Of a stretch of 24,057 nucleotides of DNA, positions 6,641-15,011 are shown piece by piece; the first letter of the stretch is position 1; each line of letters starts with the position of its first letter. Source of the stretch: a virus; IMG/VR virus record IMGVR_UViG_3300023116_000352, positions 1-24,057 of that record. One strand, written 5' to 3'. The notes under the pieces were generated by a model, which worked only from the letters and a program-made list of their open reading frames with translations, made no database searches and had not been told where the DNA came from. Made by a program: the position numbers and the translations under genes.

Positions 6641-8271
6641 TACGAGCCTCCTTCTACAGCAGATAGTCTATCATCTATATCCTTTACAGCGGATATCAAA
6701 GCGGCAATTATTTGATCTTTAGCAATCGAAAGCAACTCGGAACCGTCAGGATTACCCATGACAGCAGAAGGTAAAACCTCCATAACTTCTTGAGCAATCA
6801 AACCAATAACATCATCTTTTGGCTCAAAGCCTTCTACAACATTACCGGAAACTTCACCAAATCCGATTACATCCCTAGGAGTGTACTCAACAGGTCTAAG
6901 TTGCCTGATAGCATTCATACCTCCAGACCAATCCCTAATGTTTGTCTTAATTCTTTGATCGGAAAAATCGGCAGCAATGGCGCAAATCACATTATCTACA
7001 GAACATTTGACATATGGGCTTGCCCATCTGAAAGCGATGCGGTTTGCGGCCCCACCACAAGTTGCATCGTTGTACGTCACACCACTAGTGTTCAACTGGT
7101 AGTTGATGTGTGCGCCGTATGATTCTGTTTTGATTCTCTCAGTGCCGTTGTGGAACATCCGGGCGTTGGAATTGCGGCTAGCGTACCAGTACCATTCATT
7201 ATCGATATCGTTGTACACACCAGCCACACTGTTGCTTGTGTGTGCCATAAAGTTAGCATGACCAGCAAGGTTTATCCCGTAATAACTCCCACGGCTGTAG
7301 TTGTCAATTTTCATTGAACCGTAGTTTTCATCAGAACGACGAAGACGAGCATCACTAGTAATATAAAGATGAGACTCAGTTTCCAAATACCCCGTAACTG
7401 AAATTTGCCCTCCGTAGGTTAAGTTTCCAGAACCATTACACCCCAAAGAATTACCATTGCTACCAAAACGTATGTACCCTTTATTAGAATCTTGTACACC
7501 AGAAATCCTAGTGGTATTAGCGACATTAGTGTCACCAATCCAAGCATCGTCACCTAAACGATAGTTTTGCCAGTCTCCGTTTGCTGAAGAGTAGTACCTT
7601 GATGCTGTGACGTTTCCAGAAACTGTACCACCAGACGTAGACAGATATGAGTGCGTATGGCTTGTGCCAGACTTGCCATCAAGAGCCGTCTGTAGCCCGT
7701 CAACATTGCTAATGACATGGTTATGAGAATCATCTGCTACAACTATTGCATCATAAGTGCCTGATACATCTCCACCAAACGTTGCTGTAGTATCAACTTT
7801 ACCAGCGAGGGCATTAGTGATAGACGTAGCATAGCTAGCATCATCATTCAAAGCCGCAGCAAGTTCATTCAACGTATCCAAAGCAGAAGGAGCACCACCA
7901 ACAAGATTAGAAATCGCAGTAGTCACATACTCAGTAGTAGCCACCTTAGTGTCATTAGTGGCAGCAGAAACAGTAGGAACAGTAATTATACCCGAAACCG
8001 ACAAATTACCAGTAACACTAGTATCACCACCAACAGTCAAAGCATCAGAAGCATTAGGAGAATCAGTACCAATACCAACCGACTCATTAGTCGAATCAAC
8101 ATGTAAAGCAGAACCGCCAGCGCTAAAATCTTCACTAACCTCTAAGCTAGGAGGAGCAACCTCAACTCGCGCCCGACGCTTACGCCACTTACTACCATTC
8201 CAAACAAAATGACGACCATTAATTTGGAAAGTATCGTTAACTGAGGGGTTCTCTGGAAAACTAATAGGCAT
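6640..8271 (-). CDS. Fibre/spike adhesin with C-terminal S74 intramolecular chaperone
   Basis: A 543-residue adhesin. The N-terminal anchor (PISFPENPSVNDTFQINGR, then FVWNGSKWRKRRA) matches that of the 4944-6272 protein. One VGIGTDSP repeat follows near residue 71. A trimeric-fibre-like segment (TKVATTEYVTTAISNLVGGA, then ALDTLNELAAALNDD) precedes a beta-rich shaft with many Tyr, Asn and Ser. The last 107 residues are a Peptidase S74 chaperone: SDQRIKTNI with the Ser437-Lys442 pair at the spacing of the known Ser-Lys dyad, LRPVEYTPRD, then VIGLIAQEVMEVLPSAV, and a coiled-coil end KDIDDRLSAVEGG. In this family the chaperone trimerises the fibre and cuts itself off before the Ser. AGAGGTGA lies upstream of the ATG, after a TATAAT that may be a promoter. 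Confidence 0.9.
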   Translation of the reverse strand: MPISFPENPSVNDTFQINGRHFVWNGSKWRKRRARVEVAPPSLEVSEDFSAGGSALHVDSTNESVGIGTDSPNASDALTVGGDTSVTGNLSVSGIITVPTVSAATNDTKVATTEYVTTAISNLVGGAPSALDTLNELAAALNDDASYATSITNALAGKVDTTATFGGDVSGTYDAIVVADDSHNHVISNVDGLQTALDGKSGTSHTHSYLSTSGGTVSGNVTASRYYSSANGDWQNYRLGDDAWIGDTNVANTTRISGVQDSNKGYIRFGSNGNSLGCNGSGNLTYGGQISVTGYLETESHLYITSDARLRRSDENYGSMKIDNYSRGSYYGINLAGHANFMAHTSNSVAGVYNDIDNEWYWYASRNSNARMFHNGTERIKTESYGAHINYQLNTSGVTYNDATCGGAANRIAFRWASPYVKCSVDNVICAIAADFSDQRIKTNIRDWSGGMNAIRQLRPVEYTPRDVIGFGEVSGNVVEGFEPKDDVIGLIAQEVMEVLPSAVMGNPDGSELLSIAKDQIIAALISAVKDIDDRLSAVEGGS

Positions 8272-8293
8272 TACGAATCACCTCTATTATACA

Positions 8294-10618
8294 TCAGTTA
8301 CCCTCCGGTTCTAAATCCCGAGACCATATTTGTCGTGGAGGCTCAACAACAACATAGCCGTCATCATCGGTGCTTGAAGAAGAAATAATTGCAGTATCCT
8401 TTCTCTGGGCAACAACCATCCACGCAATAGTGTCCGTGCAGGTTTCGTCTTGTGCCTCTATTAACAAAGTCGATCCTGTCACTGATCCGCGTATTGCAGT
8501 CCATCCGGTCTCATTGCTAGTATAGCATTGCACGTTACGGGTGAGCACAACGAATGTCCCTGATGTCATTCCTGCTGCTTCATCAATGTCTACAGCCGCG
8601 TGCCCATTTACTAGCGTTACCGAACCACGATACAGCAGGTCAGCAGAAGGAGCCTCAACGCTCATATGAGCCAAGTCGGTTGTTTCGTTTAACTCTGGTA
8701 GTGGATGGCGGATACGGAACAGCTTTGAAGAGCCACGAACCTCACCGTCACATACAATGTCTGTGGCACCGTCACCAGTGAACTGGTATTCGTTGCTTCC
8801 ATCGTTATAGATGAGAGAGTCACCATTTGACCATTTAATACCATACGTTGAATCTAGGTGAATGTATCCGGCATAGATTTCTAGTTTATCTCCCGGCGTG
8901 GACGTGCCGATGCCAAGCCTACCAGTGGAGTTGTTGGCGATAACCACATTTCCACCATCAGCATTGAGGTACAAGTAACCGCCTGCCCCGTTACTACGAG
9001 CCTGAATTTCGTTACCGTCGATTATGAGGTTGGTGCTACTAGTACTCCCTACTTGGAATGCGTGTGCTGTGGATGAGAGACTAGCGTCACCTGTTGCTGT
9101 AAGACGTAACTGTGCAGCAGAAAGGTTGCCTGACGCATCCATCGTCATTCGGTCTGCGCCATTCCAGAATCTAAGAATGTTCCCGCTATTGTAAACGACA
9201 AATCGCCCAGTACCAACTCTGTCTATGAACTGCACGCCAGCGATAGAGCCTTGTACTTTGAGTTCTGTTGATGAGCAGTTGACAGTTAGGTCGTCAGTAA
9301 TTACGTCGCCTGTGAATCGGCCTGTGCCGTTGACATCCAACTTGTAAGATGGTGAGGTATCACCGATACCGACATCGCCAGATGAGTTGACTGTCAGACG
9401 ACGAACACCGTTAGTCATAATCGCCGCACTATGAGACGACGTAGAGCCAACAGACAAAAACGGTTCGCTATCGTTCGCTGTCAACTGGATGGTGCGCCCA
9501 CCCGTTGTTGAAAGTTCAACTGACCCAGAAGTGCCTGCGTTGATATCTAGTAACTCGCCAGGTGTCGTTGTGCCAATACCGACATTGCCAGACGAGTCAA
9601 TCGCTCCTCTGTCGCTTCCACCAGTCCTGAAGTACATCTTGTCGGCACTGTGCTCATAACGGAACCCGCCCCGAGCCGCATTATCAGAATCACCAAATCT
9701 AAAATAACCGTTACCAGTAGTGGACGAATACACAGCCATGCCAGAGTCGGTCGCTTCGCCTGAATCAGCGATAATCATGTGCGATGTCGGTACAGATGCG
9801 GGAGCGGCAGATGATCCAATCTGGACATGCAGTTTGGTATCAGGTGACGTTGTACCGATACCAAGATTGCCAGACGAATCAAGACGCATACGGGTTACAC
9901 TGTCAACCCTCATCGAAATACCGGAATCTGCAAGATCGTTACCTTGGTCAGCGGCCAACACCAAAGAACCATCAACCGAATCATGCTTAATGAAAGACTC
10001 AGAAGGGGTTACCGTGTCCTCAAAAATTAAATATGAGTCATCATCCTTGCCGATACGTATGTCACCGATCACATGCAACCTCTCGGCAGGTGATGTTGTG
10101 CCGATGCCCAGATAGTTGTTCGTGTCATCCCAAACCAGATTGCTGGCATCACTAGAGAACGTACCACCCGAAGCAAACTGGATAGCACCATCAGTACCCG
10201 AAGCAGCAGCACTTACAGCACCAACTTCAATCCACTGCGAACTCGTCCCGTCATTATAATAAATATAAGTTTTAGCAGTATCACTATCAAACCACAAATC
10301 ACCATTAACAGGAGTCGATGTAGGAGGGCTAGAGCCTATAGAAATATTAGCAACAGAAGAACCACCAACATCAATCCAAGCCCCATCATAATAAATATGG
10401 AAATCAGCCGTATCTGACTCGAACCACATATCACCCTCAACAGGGCTAGACGGAGCTGCATCAGAAATAGCAACATCTTTTACATGAACAATAGCGTTAG
10501 TAGAATCTTTATAAAAGATTTTGCCATCAGCATAATTGATAGCAAGTTCACCATACTCTAAAGATGAAGGGACATTCGTAGAGGTTCCAGAATTTTTTAA
10601 CTTAATGGTGTTAGCCAC
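8294..10618 (-). CDS. Large fibre adhesin, five GIGTTSP-type repeats, GTG start
   Basis: A 774-residue protein, the largest adhesin here. Residues 1-50 (ANTIKLKNSGTSTNVPSSLE, then YGELAINYADGKIFYKD) are an anchor module paralogous to that of the 10630-12354 protein. Residues about 55-85 and 98-133 are a tandem duplication (PVEGDMWFESDTADFHIYY versus PVNGDLWFDSDTAKTYIYY). The shaft has five GIG repeats (GIGTTSPAERL, GIGTTSPDTKL, GIGTTTPGELL, GIGDTSPSYKL, GIGTSTPGDKL). The last about 140 residues, from HMSVEAPSADLLYRG through FVVLTRNVQCYTSNETGWTA to TCTDTIAWMVVAQR, match a C-terminal domain I know from cyanophage-type fibres. The start codon is GTG, supported by AAGGAGG 6 nt upstream. Confidence 0.85.
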   Translation of the reverse strand: MANTIKLKNSGTSTNVPSSLEYGELAINYADGKIFYKDSTNAIVHVKDVAISDAAPSSPVEGDMWFESDTADFHIYYDGAWIDVGGSSVANISIGSSPPTSTPVNGDLWFDSDTAKTYIYYNDGTSSQWIEVGAVSAAASGTDGAIQFASGGTFSSDASNLVWDDTNNYLGIGTTSPAERLHVIGDIRIGKDDDSYLIFEDTVTPSESFIKHDSVDGSLVLAADQGNDLADSGISMRVDSVTRMRLDSSGNLGIGTTSPDTKLHVQIGSSAAPASVPTSHMIIADSGEATDSGMAVYSSTTGNGYFRFGDSDNAARGGFRYEHSADKMYFRTGGSDRGAIDSSGNVGIGTTTPGELLDINAGTSGSVELSTTGGRTIQLTANDSEPFLSVGSTSSHSAAIMTNGVRRLTVNSSGDVGIGDTSPSYKLDVNGTGRFTGDVITDDLTVNCSSTELKVQGSIAGVQFIDRVGTGRFVVYNSGNILRFWNGADRMTMDASGNLSAAQLRLTATGDASLSSTAHAFQVGSTSSTNLIIDGNEIQARSNGAGGYLYLNADGGNVVIANNSTGRLGIGTSTPGDKLEIYAGYIHLDSTYGIKWSNGDSLIYNDGSNEYQFTGDGATDIVCDGEVRGSSKLFRIRHPLPELNETTDLAHMSVEAPSADLLYRGSVTLVNGHAAVDIDEAAGMTSGTFVVLTRNVQCYTSNETGWTAIRGSVTGSTLLIEAQDETCTDTIAWMVVAQRKDTAIISSSSTDDDGYVVVEPPRQIWSRDLEPEGN

Positions 10619-10629
10619 CTAAAACCTCC

Positions 10630-12354
10630 TTAGAAAGTACCCCCGTCAAAAGTGACACCATCAATAGTACCACCATCAATGTTGACGTTTGTTGAAGCTT
10701 GCGTAGCCATTGTACCAAGTCCAAGAGTGGTGCGTGCGGTAGCAGCATCAGTATCATCAATTAAAGAGCGACCAAAGGAAGTCAAAGTCGCAACAGCAGC
10801 AGTATCTGCTGCCGTAAAGTAAATCATTCTATCAGCAACAGTTGTCAAGCCAGCAATCGTTGCAAGAGTCGCATCATAAGCCTGAACATTAGTGCCAATA
10901 GCAAGACCCAAATTATTTCTAGCGTTTGCCGCATCAGTAGCACCAGTACCACCATAAGCAACACCAACAGCAGTACCCTGCCAAACACCAGTACCAATCG
11001 TACCAACAGAAGTCAAACTAGAGCCAGTAACCCCAGAACCAAGTTCGCCACCATCAAGAACCTTAGTGCCATCAATCTTGTATTCTTTACCAGAAGCAAG
11101 ATCCATGTGCTCTGAAGATGTCCAAGAATCAGTCGTATTCACCCAGTTGAAGGTGTGGTTGGTTGTACCAAGAAGTGTAATACCACCACCATCAGCAGAT
11201 GAATCAGATGGGCTAGCAACATTAGCAAGAATGACGTTCTTGTCTTCAACATTAAGAGTTGCGGCATCAATCGTTACAGTTGCACCGCTTACAGTCAAGT
11301 CGCCAGTGACCGTAAGGTTACGTCCAACAGTCAAGTCTTGAACAATAGAAACATCGTCCGGCAAAGTAAGTGTAATATCACCAGTAGAAGCATCAGCACT
11401 AATTCTGTTAGTTGTTCCGGTAATAGAAGTGACACCAGAGTTTGTAATAGTTGCAGTTGAACCTTCACCAGCAGTGTGAGAAACCGAGATGCCTGTACCG
11501 GCAGAAACATCGGACATATAGTTGCCGGTAGTATCAGTACCCAAAGCAACTGAGTTAGCAGCAATAGTTGCCGTAAGAGTAGCATTGCCAAGATTCGTAA
11601 CAGTTGCGCTACCAGTTAGATCACCTGCAAGCGTTAGGGTAAAATCATCAACATTCAAAGCAAGCGTGCCAGCAGTATCATCATAAGTAGCTGCAATACC
11701 TGAATGAGTTGCCCCAGTAATCATTGTGGAAGCAGTATCTTCAATGTACTCTTCCAAGCCCGTCACAGCAGAAGTTGCAATAGCGATATTTGTATCAGAG
11801 GCAGCAGTCAAACGACCTTGACCATCAACAGTAAACGTAGCAACGGCAGAGGCAGAACCGTAACTAGCCGCAGTAACAGCGGTATCATCAAGATCAATAG
11901 CAATTTGATTATTAGAAACAGTAGTAGTGATACCAGTATCACCAGCAAAAGTCAAAGTATCAGTACCAACAACAACGCCATCAGCAGTCCCGCTATCAGC
12001 AGCAACAGTAAGAGTGCTACCAAAACCGGCAAGAGCGGTATCAACATATGCGGTTGTTGCTACCGATGTTGAGTCATCACCCTGAGACTTTGTTGAAGCA
12101 GTAGCAGAAGAACCTAGAGCAACAGTACCCGTAAAAGTTTTTCCACCAGAAATGGTCTGCGTACCAGAAAGACCAACAAAAGCACCGGAACCACCAATTG
12201 AAATGACAGTGTTAGCGTCACCATTGACATCAGTACCAGTACCATAATAAAGGACATCATCGACCTCGTTAAATGCCAGTTCAGCATTTTTTAGTGAAGA
12301 AGGCGCTCCGCTTAAACCAGTAGCCCTTCTTTTAATTCGAATTGTATTCGACAT
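10630..12354 (-). CDS. Large Thr/Ser/Ala-rich fibre-like protein
   Basis: A 574-residue protein. The N-terminus (SNTIRIKRRATGLSGAPSSL, then KNAELAFNEVDDVLYYGTG) is paralogous to the 8294-10618 protein and resembles the anchor domain at the start of several phage tropism determinants. SVATTAYVDTALAGFGS follows, then a long, low-complexity beta-rich shaft built from Thr, Ala, Ser, Gly, Asp and Val, without GIGTTSP repeats. The C-terminal part contains LTVGRNLTVTGDLTVSGATV, GGTGATDAANARNNLGLAIG and TARTTLGLGTMATQASTNVN, patterns common near the ends of phage fibres, and ends NIDGGTIDGVTFDGGTF. No chaperone domain is present. GGAGG lies 9 nt before the ATG, and the ATG overlaps the upstream stop (TAATG). 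It is probably a trimeric fibre shaft; its receptor is unknown. Confidence 0.8.
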   Translation of the reverse strand: MSNTIRIKRRATGLSGAPSSLKNAELAFNEVDDVLYYGTGTDVNGDANTVISIGGSGAFVGLSGTQTISGGKTFTGTVALGSSATASTKSQGDDSTSVATTAYVDTALAGFGSTLTVAADSGTADGVVVGTDTLTFAGDTGITTTVSNNQIAIDLDDTAVTAASYGSASAVATFTVDGQGRLTAASDTNIAIATSAVTGLEEYIEDTASTMITGATHSGIAATYDDTAGTLALNVDDFTLTLAGDLTGSATVTNLGNATLTATIAANSVALGTDTTGNYMSDVSAGTGISVSHTAGEGSTATITNSGVTSITGTTNRISADASTGDITLTLPDDVSIVQDLTVGRNLTVTGDLTVSGATVTIDAATLNVEDKNVILANVASPSDSSADGGGITLLGTTNHTFNWVNTTDSWTSSEHMDLASGKEYKIDGTKVLDGGELGSGVTGSSLTSVGTIGTGVWQGTAVGVAYGGTGATDAANARNNLGLAIGTNVQAYDATLATIAGLTTVADRMIYFTAADTAAVATLTSFGRSLIDDTDAATARTTLGLGTMATQASTNVNIDGGTIDGVTFDGGTF

Positions 12355-12779
12355 TAGAAATTACCTCCATTTAAAAACATCCCTGTTGACGGATGCCTAT
12401 GATCTGCTCTTGAAGCGAGCAGGCTTGTCCCAGCAGAACCTGTATTGGACAACTCAAGAGGAATATCGCTAGAAAACTGAATTGCCGCACCCAAGTTTAA
12501 TGTTGCTGGAGCAGCTACCAAAACTGTTGCTTCGGCGTTTGCAAACGTCACAGCAGTAGCCTGAGCGTTTGTCAAACTCAAAGAAGTTGACTGACCGTTT
12601 ACAACAGAAACCGTTGTGGTTGTGTTATTAGCCACTGAAAGAGTACTTGCATCCCCTGCCCTAATCGATAGTGAAGTCGAATTAGACGGAGTAACAGAAA
12701 CACTAGTTGACTCACTAGTAAAAGTTACATTGCTAGATTCAGCAGGTGTAACTTGAACAGTAGTAGTCTGAGAACTCAT
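12354..12779 (-). CDS. Ser/Thr-rich small virion protein with ADHRHP motif
   Basis: A 141-residue protein. The first about 95 residues are a repetitive beta-prone sequence rich in Thr, Ser and Val (TTTVQVTPAESSNVTFTSES and similar). The end carries PLELSNTGSAGTSLLASRAD then HRHPSTGMFLNGGNF. The 'G.S...SR.DH.HP' pattern is common in phage fibre and baseplate-associated proteins. The C-terminal NGGNF resembles the DGGTF end of the next gene's product. The ATG overlaps the upstream stop (ATGA) and its own stop overlaps the next start (TAATG), so it is tightly coupled to the first long fibre gene. It may be a connector between fibre and particle; this is inference. Confidence 0.72.
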   Translation of the reverse strand: MSSQTTTVQVTPAESSNVTFTSESTSVSVTPSNSTSLSIRAGDASTLSVANNTTTTVSVVNGQSTSLSLTNAQATAVTFANAEATVLVAAPATLNLGAAIQFSSDIPLELSNTGSAGTSLLASRADHRHPSTGMFLNGGNF

Positions 12780-13108
12780 CTCGTAACCTCTGCTGTAACA
12801 GTCACTGTGCCAGACATAATAGTTAGAACCACAGAGCCGTTTGTTTCCTGCAAGTCATACACATATGTTCCAGCAGCAATGTTTGCTGTCTGAGCAGAAG
12901 ATAAACTAAATCTCATTAAACCCGAACTGGCATTAACAATCTCTGTAGTAAAAGTAGCAGAAACATCCGTTGAACCAGCAAACGGTCTAATTTGACCAGC
13001 ATATGTTCTGTCGGTAATATCAATAGCAGTATTTGACGAATCATTCAACGTCACATCATGCGTATAAGTATCACCTTGATAAATAGAAATATTTCTTTCA
13101 GCAGCCAT
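12776..13108 (-). CDS. Small virion protein, BppU-N-like beta-sandwich
   Basis: A 110-residue protein beginning AAERNISIYQGDTYTHDVTL, followed by TDRTYAGQIRPFAGS, SSGLMRFSLSSAQTANIAAG and TYVYDLQETNGSVVLTIMSG, ending in TAEVTR. The order IYQGDTy - diTgrt - aqIR - G..r.sLSa.qTa.i..G.YvYDlq - G.v.vt.eVTR is a well-known small phage protein associated with baseplates and upper fibre attachment. It has no transmembrane or catalytic features. An AGAGGT-type ribosome site precedes the ATG at 13108, and upstream of it lies TGGTATAAT, a candidate promoter for the whole fibre module. It likely acts as an adaptor for the fibres encoded next. Confidence 0.8.
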   Translation of the reverse strand: MAAERNISIYQGDTYTHDVTLNDSSNTAIDITDRTYAGQIRPFAGSTDVSATFTTEIVNASSGLMRFSLSSAQTANIAAGTYVYDLQETNGSVVLTIMSGTVTVTAEVTR

Positions 13109-13125
13109 TCACAAACCTCTATTAA

Positions 13126-13134
13126 ATTATACCA
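13126..13134 (-). promoter_or_regulatory. Extended -10 promoter TGGTATAAT for the fibre module
   Basis: TGG-TATAAT on the minus strand is a perfect extended -10, placed 17 nt before ATG 13108 with an AGAGG ribosome site between. The -35 region (TTATGC at 17-bp spacing) is poor. It would give the adhesin genes their own transcript. Confidence 0.5.
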
Positions 13135-13138
13135 GCGA

Positions 13139-13402
13139 TCACCCTATAGCATAAACGGCAACTTCTGACGAAGCAGTCACGACTTCAATAGTATTGTAAT
13201 CGCCCGGAACATGAATATAGTCATGCACATGACCAGAAGCATCAGGAATCATAACCGAATGCTTACCGTTCAACTTAACTTCAATCCAATTATTTGTATC
13301 AACATTAACAATGTAAATACCATAGGTGTGATGAGAAATTGTCTGCTCACCATCAGAATCAGTTAAACTAGTATTCGAATACACAATATGTCCATCAATC
13401 AT
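13139..13402 (-). CDS. Small conserved phage protein downstream of portal
   Basis: An 87-residue protein of unknown function: IDGHIVYSNTSLTDSDGEQT, then YGIYIVNVDTNNWIEVKLNG, KHSVMIPDASGHVHDYIHV and a Val-rich end (TIEVVTASSEVAVYAIG). It looks like a small all-beta protein. I chose ATG at 13402 because GGAGG lies 5 nt before it; ATG 13414 has no ribosome site, and longer starts would overlap the portal gene deeply. It overlaps the portal 3' end by 8 nt. The position after the portal suggests a head or connector component, but nothing in the sequence proves this. Confidence 0.7.
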   Translation of the reverse strand: MIDGHIVYSNTSLTDSDGEQTISHHTYGIYIVNVDTNNWIEVKLNGKHSVMIPDASGHVHDYIHVPGDYNTIEVVTASSEVAVYAIG

Positions 13403-15011
13403 TATTTCCTCCATTATCTTGATTTTCGCCTCTTTCGGCTTGATCACCAGTAGTTCTTGGATCAGTTGACCCTTCCGGTGAATCTGCTCTAGCATTTCTT
13501 GGTACAGCAGATTCATTATTAGTGTTACCGGGAGGAGCACCAGGGCCACTGCTGCCCTGCTCCTTCTTAAGTTTTGTTGGGAAAGGCAAAGGATCATCTC
13601 CATCAATCCTTTCCGGCATATTCAAATCACTACGGACTTCATTAGGCGTAATAACCTCGGTACGCAAATACCTGTCATGAATCCTAGACTGAATATCCTC
13701 ATCGACCAGATCAATACGTTCAAACTTGATAGAAACCAAATCTGTGAACTCAGCAATAAGTCGGTTAAGTTTCTTCTCAATAACAGATTGATCCGGACCA
13801 ATAACCTGAGTCTTGAACGTCTTGTCAGCATCTCTAGAAACCGCAAGGTTAGCATTATCATAAACACCTACCTTCGGGGCGGGAACCCTATTAGCAACAA
13901 GAATCTCATCCCGGTTTGACTTGCGGTACTTGTCAAATGATGCATCTTGAATACCTGCCTCAAGTTTCTCAAACTTGATATCGGTATCACCACCAAGAGA
14001 TGCTGGCAAAGGAACAATAAGTGTTCCGTGATTTCTGCCCTTCACCTCCTGACGGAAGTAGTTGACCAATTCCTGCTTTGAACGATTGCTAAGTTTTGCA
14101 CCCTTAACAATAATTGCATAGCGTGGAATAGCCTTGTTTTCAAAGTAATCAATATTATACTCTTTAGCAAACTTATCACCAATAATAGCCGCAGCAGCAG
14201 AAACGCTTGACGGAATACCATAATAAGTATTATTTGGTGAATAAGTCTTAAAGTGAATTACTTCGTTTGGATTAGGATCTGAATTAATCGGATCTTCTGT
14301 TTCCGTGTCTTGAAAGTTTCTAAAGTACACGGCTTGAATCTTGTTGCTCTTAGCTATTTGCACATACCCGTCACGATGACGACGAATTCTCATCAAAGTC
14401 GCTGGGATATGTCCAATATAGCCGATCTCGCCAGAATTAGTTCTACCGATTTCCATATAACCATTACCGGTAGTAAGTACGTCAAGCCATACTCTAGTAA
14501 TTGTTTCAATAAACGTTTCTTCTTCATTGAAATCCTCGAACTTTTGCTCCAGATCCTGTCGGGTGTCTTGAATAGCTTTTCTGACTCTGGCGAGTCTTTC
14601 AGAATTTCCTTGAGCCTTTTCAAGCCTTCTTTTAGACTTTAGGGTCTCAGGGAAAGTGTAGCCCAACCCAACCGTGTTCATAACTCTAGCATTTATAGCA
14701 GCATTGTGAATTGCACTAGAATCATAAAGATCAGCAAGCGTTTCTAAATCATAAGGAGGAGTTACAACATCATACAATGAGTAACCGTCAAGTTCCTCCG
14801 GATCGATATATTTAGCGCCAGTGCCTTCAACGCCATCATACTTTTTTGCAAGACGGGTAGCCTTGCGCTTCATGCGTGATGACAAAGAGGTATACTTTAC
14901 TTTCTTGAACGGGTCGGAAGATTCAACCTTTTTCATTGTCTGAAAGTAATTTACATCATCAATAAATTCTTCAGACTCAGTATCTTCCATATGAATCATT
15001 TCACCCTTCAT
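13395..15011 (-). CDS. Portal protein, HK97/PBSX type
   Basis: A 538-residue protein of typical portal length. Portal features are RMKRKATRLAKKYDGVEG near the start, YDLETLADLYDSSAIHNAAI then NARVMNTVGLGY (clip/stem entry), ETITRVWLDVLTTGNGYMEI, then PATLMRIRRHRDGYVQ, a central VIHFKTYSPNNTYYGIPSSV motif (the H-x-k-x(4,6)-YGiPs signature), DYFENKAIPRYAIIVKGAKL, FEKLEAGIQDASF, RDEILVANRVPAPKVGV, and PNEVRSDLNMPERIDGDD at the end of the core. The last about 65 residues are Gly/Pro/Asn-rich and disordered. The portal forms the dodecameric DNA gate. AGGAG lies 6 nt before the ATG, and the ATG is coupled to the upstream stop (TAATG). TerL, which usually comes next to the portal, is not in the window. 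Confidence 0.93.
   Translation of the reverse strand: MKGEMIHMEDTESEEFIDDVNYFQTMKKVESSDPFKKVKYTSLSSRMKRKATRLAKKYDGVEGTGAKYIDPEELDGYSLYDVVTPPYDLETLADLYDSSAIHNAAINARVMNTVGLGYTFPETLKSKRRLEKAQGNSERLARVRKAIQDTRQDLEQKFEDFNEEETFIETITRVWLDVLTTGNGYMEIGRTNSGEIGYIGHIPATLMRIRRHRDGYVQIAKSNKIQAVYFRNFQDTETEDPINSDPNPNEVIHFKTYSPNNTYYGIPSSVSAAAAIIGDKFAKEYNIDYFENKAIPRYAIIVKGAKLSNRSKQELVNYFRQEVKGRNHGTLIVPLPASLGGDTDIKFEKLEAGIQDASFDKYRKSNRDEILVANRVPAPKVGVYDNANLAVSRDADKTFKTQVIGPDQSVIEKKLNRLIAEFTDLVSIKFERIDLVDEDIQSRIHDRYLRTEVITPNEVRSDLNMPERIDGDDPLPFPTKLKKEQGSSGPGAPPGNTNNESAVPRNARADSPEGSTDPRTTGDQAERGENQDNGGNND

Noticed and set aside
6790-7122. Plus-strand frames inside the fibre genes (also 9720-10115, 11704-12072)
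   Set aside because: They are opposite strongly supported fibre proteins, have no ribosome sites, and look like complements of repeat-rich coding sequence.
4944-12354. Diversity-generating retroelement acting on the fibres
   Set aside because: I saw no reverse transcriptase and no template/variable repeat pair with adenine-specific differences in this window.
13403-13606. Longer version of the 13139-13402 protein
   Set aside because: It would overlap the portal gene by over 200 nt in another frame, and its residues look like a shadow translation. GGAGG marks the ATG at 13402.
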